The notes under the pieces: model-generated | Databases searched by the model: none | What the model was told of the DNA's origin: nothing | Seen by the model: the letters and a program-made list of their open reading frames with translations, nothing else | Shown here: piece by piece, positions 6,194 through 12,806 of the stretch | Layout: the number at the start of each line of letters is the position of its first letter | Numbering within the stretch: the stretch's first letter is position 1 | Program-made: the position numbers and the translations under genes | NCBI GenBank assembly: GCA_043757205.1 | Contig: JAYVPU010000195.1 | Coordinates: forward strand, 1-20,254 | Length of the DNA stretch: 20,254 nucleotides | Reading direction: 5' to 3' | DNA from: CANCDA01 sp043757205 | Lineage (GTDB): Bacteria; Pseudomonadota; Gammaproteobacteria; Burkholderiales; Burkholderiaceae_C

Positions 6194-8779
6194 TTAAGCG
6201 CTCACGGTCTCCGCCACGTCTTTGTATTCCTGAATTTGGTCAAAATTCAGATACTTGTACACGGCAGCACCGTTCGTTGAGAGTACACCCATGTCGGCCA
6301 AATACTCGGCCTTGCTGGGGATGCGTCCCAGTTTGGAGGCAATGGCCGACAGCTCGGCCGAGGCCAGGTACACCTGGGTGTTTTTACCCAGACGGTTCGG
6401 GAAATTGCGGGTGCTGGTGGACATGACCGTGGCACCTTCTTTGACCTGCGCCTGGTTGCCCATGCACAGCGAGCAACCCGGCATTTCCATGCGCGCACCA
6501 GCAGCGCCAAAGACGCCGTAGTGACCTTCTTCGGTGAGCTGCTGCGCATCCATCTTGGTCGGGGGGGCCATCCAGAGCTTGACCGGCATGTCTTTCTTGC
6601 CCTCCAACAACTTGCTGGCGGCGCGGAAATGGCCGATATTGGTCATGCACGAGCCGATGAACACTTCGTCGATCTTGGCACCAGCCACATCGGACAGGGT
6701 CTTGGCGTCGTCCGGATCGTTCGGGCAGCAGACGATGGGCTCGTTGATTTCGCTCATGTCAATCTCGATCACGGCGGCGTACTCGGCATCGGCGTCGGCT
6801 TTGAGCAGATCGGGCTTGGCCAACCAAGCCTCCATCGCCTTGATACGGCGTCCAATGGTGCGTGCGTCGGCATAGCCCTGAGCAATCATGTTCTTGAGCA
6901 ACACGATGTTGGAGTTGATGTACTCGATGATCGGTTCTTTGTTCAACTGCACGGTACAACCGGCAGCCGAGCGCTCAGCGGATGCATCGGACAGTTCAAA
7001 CGCCTGCTCAACCTTCATATCAGGCAAGCCTTCGATTTCCAGAATGCGGCCCGAGAAAATGTTGATCTTTCCGGCTTTTTCCACCGTCAAATGGCCCGCC
7101 TTGATGGCGTACAGGGGAATCGCATGCACCAGGTCACGCAGGGTGACGCCGGGCTGCATCTTGCCTTTGAAGCGAACCAAGACGGACTCAGGCATGTCCA
7201 GCGGCATCACGCCGGTGGCGGCTGCAAAAGCCACCAAACCAGAGCCTGCGGGGAAGCTGATGCCGATGGGGAAGCGGGTGTGGCTGTCGCCGCCCGTGCC
7301 GACCGTGTCGGGCAGCAGCATGCGGTTGAGCCAGGAGTGGATGATGCCGTCGCCGGGCTTGAGCGAGATACCGCCACGGTTGCTCATGAACTGGGGCAGT
7401 TCGTGGTGCATCTTCACGTCCACCGGCTTGGGGTAGGCCGCAGTGTGGCAGAAGGACTGCATGACCAAGTCGGAGCTAAAGCCCAGACAGGCCAAGTCTT
7501 TCAACTCATCGCGCGTCATGGTGCCGGTGGTGTCCTGGCTGCCCACGCTGGTCATCTTGGGTTCGCAGTAGGTGCCGGGGCGCACGCCCTTGCCTTCGGG
7601 CAGACCACAAGAGCGGCCCACCATTTTTTGCGCCAGGGTGTAGCCCTTGCTGCTAGCGGCCGGGTTGTGCGGCAGGCGAAACAGCGTGCTGGCCGGCAGG
7701 CCCAGCGCTTCACGCGCTTTGGTGGTCAAGCCGCGACCGATGATGAGGGGAATGCGACCACCCGCACGCACCTCGTCAAATAGCACTTCATTGCGCACTT
7801 CGAATTCGGCAATCACCTTGCCGTCTTTGAGTGCTTTGCCGTCGTAGGGGCGCAACTCCACCACGTCGCCCATGGCCATCTGGCTCACATCCAGCTCAAT
7901 CGGTAGCGCGCCAGAGTCTTCCATGGTGTTGTAGAAAATGGGCGCAATTTTGCTGCCCAAACAGACACCACCGAAACGCTTGTTGGGCACAAAAGGAATG
8001 TCCTCACCCGTCCACCACAGCACCGAATTGGTGGCCGATTTGCGACTGGAGCCCGTACCCACCACATCGCCCACGTAGGCGACCAGATGGCCTTTGGCAC
8101 GCAGGTCCTCCATGAATTTGACCGGGCCGCGCTTGCCGTCTTCCTCGGGCGTGATGCCGGGGCGGGCATTTTTGTGCATGGCCAAAGCGTGCAGAGGGAT
8201 GTCGGGGCGGCTCCAGGCGTCAGGGGCTGGGCTCAGGTCATCAGTATTGATCTCGCCGGCCACTTTGAAGATGCTCAGCGTGATGCTTTGGGGCACTTCG
8301 GGGCGGCTGGTGAACCACTCGGCGTCGGCCCAGCTTTGCAGCACGGCTTTGGCGTGGGCATTGCCTTTGTCGGCTTTTTCCTGTACGTCATGGAACTGGT
8401 CGAACATGAGCAGGGTTTTCTTCAGCGCTTGTGCAGCCTCGGCAGCTACGGCAGCGTCGTCGAGCAAGTCAATCAGCGGCGTCAGGTTGTAGCCGCCCAG
8501 CATGGTGCCGAGCAGTTCTGTGGCTTTCTCGCGGCTGATGAGCGCACATTTTTCAGTGCCGTGAGCCACGGCAGCCAAATAGCTGGCTTTGACCTTGGCG
8601 GCATCGTCCACGCCTGCGGGCACACGGTAGGTGATCAACTCCACCAACAGGGCTTCTTCGCCCTGGGGTGGGTTTTTCAGCAGCTCAATCAGCTCGCCGG
8701 TTTGCTTGGCCGTCAAAGACAGCGGAGGGATGCCCAGGGCGGCGCGCTCGGCAACATGGTCACGGTAGGTGTTCAACAT
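6194..8779 (-). CDS. acnB: Bifunctional aconitate hydratase 2 / 2-methylisocitrate dehydratase AcnB
   Basis: AcnB interconverts citrate and isocitrate via cis-aconitate in the TCA cycle, and in many bacteria also handles 2-methyl-cis-aconitate. The protein is 861 aa from MLNTYRDHVAERAALGI; E. coli AcnB is 865. The frame has an ATG seven codons earlier, rejected because GGAG lies about 7 bases before the ATG at 8779 and the family begins there. The order is the B-type one: an N-terminal HEAT-like helical region, then the swivel domain (with VGTGSSRKSATNSV), then the catalytic domains. The [4Fe-4S] cysteines are Cys711 (FIGSCMTN), Cys769 and Cys772 (GCSLCMGN). Enzymes of this type lose activity when the cluster is damaged, and the apo-protein can bind mRNA in E. 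coli. It is the last gene of the leftward cluster, 52 bases after the lyase gene, and is followed by a strong terminator. Confidence 0.97.
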   Translation of the reverse strand: MLNTYRDHVAERAALGIPPLSLTAKQTGELIELLKNPPQGEEALLVELITYRVPAGVDDAAKVKASYLAAVAHGTEKCALISREKATELLGTMLGGYNLTPLIDLLDDAAVAAEAAQALKKTLLMFDQFHDVQEKADKGNAHAKAVLQSWADAEWFTSRPEVPQSITLSIFKVAGEINTDDLSPAPDAWSRPDIPLHALAMHKNARPGITPEEDGKRGPVKFMEDLRAKGHLVAYVGDVVGTGSSRKSATNSVLWWTGEDIPFVPNKRFGGVCLGSKIAPIFYNTMEDSGALPIELDVSQMAMGDVVELRPYDGKALKDGKVIAEFEVRNEVLFDEVRAGGRIPLIIGRGLTTKAREALGLPASTLFRLPHNPAASSKGYTLAQKMVGRSCGLPEGKGVRPGTYCEPKMTSVGSQDTTGTMTRDELKDLACLGFSSDLVMQSFCHTAAYPKPVDVKMHHELPQFMSNRGGISLKPGDGIIHSWLNRMLLPDTVGTGGDSHTRFPIGISFPAGSGLVAFAAATGVMPLDMPESVLVRFKGKMQPGVTLRDLVHAIPLYAIKAGHLTVEKAGKINIFSGRILEIEGLPDMKVEQAFELSDASAERSAAGCTVQLNKEPIIEYINSNIVLLKNMIAQGYADARTIGRRIKAMEAWLAKPDLLKADADAEYAAVIEIDMSEINEPIVCCPNDPDDAKTLSDVAGAKIDEVFIGSCMTNIGHFRAASKLLEGKKDMPVKLWMAPPTKMDAQQLTEEGHYGVFGAAGARMEMPGCSLCMGNQAQVKEGATVMSTSTRNFPNRLGKNTQVYLASAELSAIASKLGRIPSKAEYLADMGVLSTNGAAVYKYLNFDQIQEYKDVAETVSA

Positions 8780-8831
8780 TTCGTTTCTCCAGTGAGTCAA
8801 AAAATAAAGGTCTTAGGGTTAAGAAAAATCA

Positions 8832-9863
8832 TCAAGTGGCCATTGCAGCAGGCACAACAACAGGTACAGCCACGGGCGCAAACCAGTGCTGCACTTCGGC
8901 GGGCAAATGCTGGCCCGTCTGGTGCGCGCGCTCGATCAGCTGCCAGTAAAGCCGGTAGCTCGCCCGATCATGCAAATGACCCTTAAAACTGATAGGGGCC
9001 CAATCCACCTTTTCGGCAGCCATGATGATTTGTGTAGCGATTTCGAGTTCAGCCTCGCTCGGCGCAAATGCCGCCAAGATGGGGCGGATCTGGCTAGGGT
9101 GAATGCTCCACATCCGGGTGTAGCCAAATTCGCGGGTCGCACGCAGTGCTGCGGCTTGCATGGCCGCCGTGTCGCTGAACTCGGTGACCACACAGTGCGA
9201 GGGCACCTTGCCGTGCGCGTGACAGGCCGAGGCAATCTCCAGCTTGGCACGCACCACCAGCGGGTGGGTGAACTGGCCTGTAGCGCCCATGCCCGCCGCA
9301 GGAATGGCGCCGCCATGGGCTGACACAAAATCCATCAGTCCGAAGCTGATCGACTGCACACGCGGATGCGCGGCAATGTCAAATGCCCTGTGCACGGCAG
9401 CAGGTGATTCAAGCAGCACTTGCAAGGGCAAGTGCGGTGCGCCAGCCGCTGCCAACGCTCGCTCGGCCAGCAGAAAATCAGCCACTGATTCGACCTTGGG
9501 AATCATGATGTGCGACAGGCGCTGCCCAGCCCGGCCCGCGATGTGCGCAATGTCCGCCTCAAACGACGGGTGATCGACCGGGTGCACGCGCACAGCCACA
9601 CGTGCGTGTGCGTCAGCACCCAAAACCAGCTCAGTCACCAGTGCGGCGTGCTCGACTTCACCGCCCGCAGGCGCGCCGTCTTCGCAGTCCAACGTGACAT
9701 CGAACACGCAAGCGCCAAATTCAGCCGTCAACTCGGCCTGCAATTGCAGGCTCTTGCGCATGCGCACCTCCACGCCGCTGTAGTGGTCACAGACGGGCAA
9801 AAGCGCGGCTGCGGCCTGAGCGCCGAGAAGTACTTCGCGCGGATGCTGAGTTTTCACCGACAT
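8832..9863 (-). CDS. HpcH/HpaI aldolase family CoA-ester lyase (CitE/malyl-CoA lyase-like)
   Basis: This 343-aa TIM-barrel protein belongs to the CitE/malyl-CoA lyase group, whose members cleave or form CoA esters of malate, citramalate or citrate-type acids with a Mg2+ ion. Visible features are DVTLDCEDGAP (55-65), the substrate-arginine strand VAVRVHP (89-95), IMIPKVES (119-126), metal ligands Glu152 (VLLESPAAV) and Asp178 (SFGLMDF), and the late SIHPSQI motif (253-259). No citrate lyase alpha or gamma subunit genes are nearby, so it is not part of a classic citrate lyase. It lies between mdh and acnB, 9 bases after mdh, which points to a role around malate/acetyl-CoA/citrate metabolism. 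The exact substrate is unknown. The SD sequence is weak, and translation may be coupled to mdh. The C-terminal tail is alanine/valine/proline rich and looks unstructured. Confidence 0.85.
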   Translation of the reverse strand: MSVKTQHPREVLLGAQAAAALLPVCDHYSGVEVRMRKSLQLQAELTAEFGACVFDVTLDCEDGAPAGGEVEHAALVTELVLGADAHARVAVRVHPVDHPSFEADIAHIAGRAGQRLSHIMIPKVESVADFLLAERALAAAGAPHLPLQVLLESPAAVHRAFDIAAHPRVQSISFGLMDFVSAHGGAIPAAGMGATGQFTHPLVVRAKLEIASACHAHGKVPSHCVVTEFSDTAAMQAAALRATREFGYTRMWSIHPSQIRPILAAFAPSEAELEIATQIIMAAEKVDWAPISFKGHLHDRASYRLYWQLIERAHQTGQHLPAEVQHWFAPVAVPVVVPAAMAT

Positions 9864-9872
9864 TCCAAACGC

Positions 9873-10859
9873 TTACAGCAAATGCGCCACGCCCGCTTGC
9901 TCGTCTTGCAATTCTTTCAGCGTCTTGTTGATGCATTCCTGGCTAAAAGCGTCAATAGGCAGTCCTTCGACCAGCGTGTATTCGCCGTTGGCACAGGTGA
10001 CGGGGAAGCCAAACATGGTGTCCTTGGGGATACCGTATTGACCGTCCGACGCAAAGCCCATGGTGACCCATTTGCCGTTGGTGCCCAGGGCCCAGTCGCG
10101 CATGTGGTCAATGGCCGCATTGGCAGCCGAAGCCGCAGACGACAGGCCACGCGCCTCGATGATGGCCGCACCGCGCTTGCCCACGGTGGGCAAGAAGGTG
10201 TTGGCGTTCCAGTCCTGGTCGTTGATCATGTCTTTGACTGAAGCGCCGCCAATAGTAGCGAAGCGGTAGTCGGCGTACATGGTGGGCGAGTGGTTGCCCC
10301 AGACGCACAATTTTTCGATGTCGGCCACAGCCTTGCCGGTCTTGGCTGCAATCTGGCTGGCAGCGCGGTTGTGGTCCAGACGCAGCATGGCGGTGAAGTT
10401 GCTGCGTTTGAGGTCAGGCGCGCTCTTCATGGCGATGTAGGCGTTGGTGTTGGCAGGGTTGCCCACCACCAGCACTTTGACATCACGGCTGGCCACGGCG
10501 TTCAGGGCTTTGCCCTGGGCGGTGAAAATCTGGCCGTTGATGGCCAACAGTTCAGCGCGCTCCATACCGGCTTTGCGGGGCATGGAACCCACGAGCAAGG
10601 CGTAGTCAGTGTCTTTGAAGGCGGTCATGGGGTCGCCATGGGCTTCCATACCCACCAGCAAGGGGAATGCGCAGTCTTCCAGCTCCATCATCACACCCTT
10701 GAGTGCTTTTTGCGGGCCTTCAACCGGCACTTCCAGCAACTGCAAGATGACAGGCTGGTCTTTGCCCAGCATTTCACCCGAGGCAATGCGGAACAAAAGA
10801 GCGTAGCCAATTTGGCCAGCAGCACCAGTAACAGCCACGCGGACGGGTTTTTTAGTCAT
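9873..10859 (-). CDS. mdh: Malate dehydrogenase, NAD-dependent, group 2
   Basis: Malate dehydrogenase oxidises malate to oxaloacetate with NAD+ in the TCA cycle. The 328-aa protein is of the type related to cytosolic eukaryotic and Thermus enzymes rather than the E. coli type. The nucleotide-binding loop is TGAAGQIGYAL (11-21). Substrate and catalytic residues are Arg95 and Arg101 (SMPRKAGMERAELL), Asp162 and Arg165 (LRLDHNRA), and His190 (WGNHSP). The product oxaloacetate is the substrate of the citrate synthase encoded on the other arm of the cluster. The gene is first in the leftward mdh-lyase-acnB run. A candidate promoter (TTGACG, 18 bases, TAAACT) lies about 80-115 bases upstream, next to a palindrome that may bind the divergent GntR regulator. 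Confidence 0.97.
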   Translation of the reverse strand: MTKKPVRVAVTGAAGQIGYALLFRIASGEMLGKDQPVILQLLEVPVEGPQKALKGVMMELEDCAFPLLVGMEAHGDPMTAFKDTDYALLVGSMPRKAGMERAELLAINGQIFTAQGKALNAVASRDVKVLVVGNPANTNAYIAMKSAPDLKRSNFTAMLRLDHNRAASQIAAKTGKAVADIEKLCVWGNHSPTMYADYRFATIGGASVKDMINDQDWNANTFLPTVGKRGAAIIEARGLSSAASAANAAIDHMRDWALGTNGKWVTMGFASDGQYGIPKDTMFGFPVTCANGEYTLVEGLPIDAFSQECINKTLKELQDEQAGVAHLL

Positions 10860-10944
10860 CTTGAAAGCTCCAGAAAGTTGATTAGGTATAGACAGGAAAT
10901 CGACTGGCGAATGGCGCTAACCAGACGCAACAAAACAGCCACAG

Positions 10945-10974
10945 AGTTTACCCGCGAATCGGTGAAAACGTCAA
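10945..10974 (-). promoter_or_regulatory. mdh: Candidate mdh promoter
   Basis: On the minus strand, TTGACG (10974-10969) is followed after 18 bases by TAAACT (10950-10945). The -35 matches consensus in five of six positions and the -10 in four. The predicted start near 10938 gives a leader of about 80 bases. The operator-like palindrome 10987-10996 lies just upstream of the -35 box. Confidence 0.45.
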
Positions 10975-10975
10975 T

Positions 10976-11003
10976 TTGTCTTATGTCTTATATAAGTTAT
11001 GAT
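10976..11003 (+). promoter_or_regulatory. Candidate gntR promoter with embedded palindromic operator
   Basis: TTGTCT (10976-10981) and TATGAT (10998-11003) form a plausible -35/-10 pair with a 16-base spacer, giving a start near 11010. The spacer contains the perfect palindrome CTTATATAAG (10987-10996), overlapped by a tandem repeat GTCTTAT-GTCTTAT (10978-10991). HutC-type GntR regulators typically bind short AT-rich palindromes and often repress their own genes, so this is a reasonable operator candidate. It has not been tested against homologous regions. Confidence 0.5.
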
Positions 11004-11038
11004 GCCCGACTTAAGGACTTTTCCATATCCACTCCGTC

Positions 11039-11821
11039 ATGAATTCAGCGTCACCCTCTGTTGTGGACCCCAAGGTTCCAAGTTCAGAAAGCGTCACGCC
11101 CGCCTTTAGCCCCCTGTATAGGCAAATCAAGGGGCTGATCATGCAGGGTTTGCAGTCCGGCGACTGGCGTCCCGGTGAATCCATCCCCAGCGAAATGGAT
11201 TTAGCCGCCCGCTACCACGTCAGCCAAGGCACAGTACGAAAAGCCATTGACGAGCTGGCGGCTGAGAACCTGTTGATCCGCAGACAAGGCAAAGGCACTT
11301 TCGTTGCCACGCACGCCGAGCATCACGTGCAATACCGCTTCCTCAAACTGATGCCCGACAACGGCGACACCCAAAGCGAAGGCCCGGCGCAGCGCGAGAT
11401 CATCGACTGCAAAAAACTCCGCGCCAGCGCTGAGATCGCCCGTGCCCTGGCGCTGCGCACCGGTGACAGCGTGCTGCAAGTGCGGCGCGTGCTCTCGTTT
11501 GCGGACACACCCACCATTTTGGAAGACCTGTGGCTGCCTGCCAACCCATTCAAAGGCTTAACCGCAGAGCGACTCAGCCAGTACCACGGCCCCATGTACG
11601 CCCTGTTTGAAACCGAATTTGGCGTGCGCATGGTGCGCGCTGAAGAGAGAATCCGCGCCGTTATGCCCGACGATTTGCAGTGTCAATTGCTCAAGATCGA
11701 CACCACAACGCCACTGCTCAGCGTCGAGCGCATCGCCTACACCTACAACGACGCGCCCATGGAACTGCGACGCGGCCTGTACCTGACGGACGCCCACCAC
11801 TACCACAACGAACTGAACTGA
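11039..11821 (+). CDS. GntR-family transcriptional regulator, HutC subfamily (UTRA domain)
   Basis: This 260-aa regulator has an N-terminal winged helix at about 25-91 (PLYRQIKGLIMQGL, then SIPSEMDLAARYHVSQGTVRKAI, then the wing RQGKGTFV). A C-terminal UTRA ligand-binding domain spans roughly 95-250 and includes LQVRRVLSFADTPTILEDLWLP. The first 20 or so residues are serine/proline rich and probably flexible. UTRA domains sense small metabolites, often amino acids or sugars; here the context suggests a TCA-cycle or related metabolite, which is inference. The gene is divergent from mdh and upstream of sdhCDAB-sdhE-gltA in the same direction, so it may control one or both arms. There is no good Shine-Dalgarno sequence near the ATG; AAGGA at 11013-11017 is about 21 bases upstream. 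Confidence 0.92.
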   Translation: MNSASPSVVDPKVPSSESVTPAFSPLYRQIKGLIMQGLQSGDWRPGESIPSEMDLAARYHVSQGTVRKAIDELAAENLLIRRQGKGTFVATHAEHHVQYRFLKLMPDNGDTQSEGPAQREIIDCKKLRASAEIARALALRTGDSVLQVRRVLSFADTPTILEDLWLPANPFKGLTAERLSQYHGPMYALFETEFGVRMVRAEERIRAVMPDDLQCQLLKIDTTTPLLSVERIAYTYNDAPMELRRGLYLTDAHHYHNELN

Positions 11822-11894
11822 AACTTTTGAATTGCCTTTTTTCCTCACGCGTTTGTCAAAGAAAAATAACAAAGCTCCGCCGTTCAATTGCTGC

Positions 11895-11920
11895 ATTGCA
11901 ATAGAATTTCGGGTTAACCC
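11895..11920 (+). promoter_or_regulatory. Candidate sdhC promoter region with palindromes
   Basis: The gap between gntR and sdhC (11822-11974) holds TAGAAT (11902-11907), a good -10 candidate without a clear -35. It is flanked by two perfect palindromes: ATTGCAAT (11895-11902) and GGGTTAACCC (11911-11920). The second would cover the predicted transcription start near 11914, a typical repressor position. No hairpin terminator is visible after gntR, so read-through from gntR into sdhC is also possible. Confidence 0.35.
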
Positions 11921-11974
11921 TTCCTTCCATAACGACCAAGCGGTTACACCACAGAAAGCCAAGAAAGCCCCACC

Positions 11975-12421
11975 ATGACTGATCTTGCCAACACACCCCG
12001 GCCCAAGCGGCCCGAATTTCGCAACATCAACGCCTTCACAGACTTGCCTGGCTATCGTTTGCCCATGGCCGGCATTGTTTCCATCTTGCACCGCATCAGC
12101 GGCGCGCTGATGTTCATCTTGCTGCCCTTCATCATCTGGCTGTTTGACAAGTCGCTGAGTTCAGAAATCTCATTCGCCAAATTCACGGCGGCATTCAATG
12201 TGGGCCTGTGGGTGTTTCCAGGCTTCTTGATCAAGCTGGTGGCACTGGCACTGATCTGGGCTTATTTGCATCACCTGATCGCCGGTTTGCGCCACCTCTG
12301 GATGGACATCAGCCACGCCGCGGTCAGCAAAGAGTTCGGCAAATCCTCCGCCGTCGTCACTTTGGCCTCGAGCCTGAGCCTGACGGCGATTCTAGGTGCC
12401 AAGCTGTTTGGCTTGTACTAA
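11975..12421 (+). CDS. sdhC: Succinate dehydrogenase cytochrome b556 subunit SdhC
   Basis: SdhC is one of two membrane anchors of complex II; it helps bind heme b and ubiquinone in the inner membrane. The 148-aa protein has three hydrophobic segments (about 31-57, 75-105 and 123-147). It carries the family motif HRISG (39-43) and the heme-ligand helix HHLIAGLRHLWMD, where His100 aligns with the E. coli heme ligand by its spacing to GLRH. The N-terminal extension (RPKRPEFRNINAF) before the first helix is common in this clade. It opens the tight run sdhC-sdhD-sdhA-sdhB-sdhE-gltA. Confidence 0.95.
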   Translation: MTDLANTPRPKRPEFRNINAFTDLPGYRLPMAGIVSILHRISGALMFILLPFIIWLFDKSLSSEISFAKFTAAFNVGLWVFPGFLIKLVALALIWAYLHHLIAGLRHLWMDISHAAVSKEFGKSSAVVTLASSLSLTAILGAKLFGLY

Positions 12422-12437
12422 AAAAGAAAGACACTCC

Positions 12438-12803
12438 ATGACTGTTAACTACGGCTCCAAACGCACCGTTGTCGGTGCCCATTACGGACTGCGCGACTGG
12501 CTCGGCCAGCGCGTTACAGCGGCTCTGATGGCCCTGTTCACCCTGCTTGTTCTGGCACAGGTGCTGCTGTCAAAAGGCCCTATCGGCTACGAGAGCTGGG
12601 CCGGCATTTTTGCTGCCCAGTGGATGAAGGTTTTGACCTTCACCGTCATCATCGCGCTGGCCTACCACGTGTGGGTGGGCATGCGCGACATCTGGATGGA
12701 CTACATCAAGCCCGTCTCGATCCGCCTGTCACTGCAAGTATTCACCCTGGTCTGGCTGGCGGCATGCGCTGGTTGGGCTGTTCAAGTCCTGTGGAGGCTG
12801 TAA
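12438..12803 (+). CDS. sdhD: Succinate dehydrogenase membrane anchor subunit SdhD
   Basis: SdhD is the second membrane anchor of complex II. The 121-aa protein begins MTVNYGSKRTVVGAHYGLRDW, with three hydrophobic helices. His77 (IALAYHVWVGMRD) is the expected axial heme ligand, and Tyr89 in MDYIKP matches the ubiquinone-site tyrosine by its spacing of twelve residues. The frame opens 14 codons earlier inside sdhC, but that stretch does not resemble the family. The gene starts 16 bases after the sdhC stop codon and ends 3 bases before sdhA. Confidence 0.94.
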   Translation: MTVNYGSKRTVVGAHYGLRDWLGQRVTAALMALFTLLVLAQVLLSKGPIGYESWAGIFAAQWMKVLTFTVIIALAYHVWVGMRDIWMDYIKPVSIRLSLQVFTLVWLAACAGWAVQVLWRL

Positions 12804-12806
12804 TTC

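Noticed and set aside
6521..7783. A 420-codon open frame on the plus strand opposite acnB
   Set aside because: It is antisense to a full-length, motif-complete aconitase, its translation is rich in His/Gly/Ala repeats typical of antisense frames in GC-rich genes, and it has no recognisable domain.
8087..8986. A 299-codon plus-strand open frame across the acnB start and the lyase gene end
   Set aside because: It spans the antisense of two real genes and their spacer, and no family features are seen.
11852..11860. TTTGTCAAA as an FNR/CRP-like half-site pair upstream of sdhC
   Set aside because: The spacing and core do not match the known FNR or CRP consensus, and 4-bp arms occur easily by chance.
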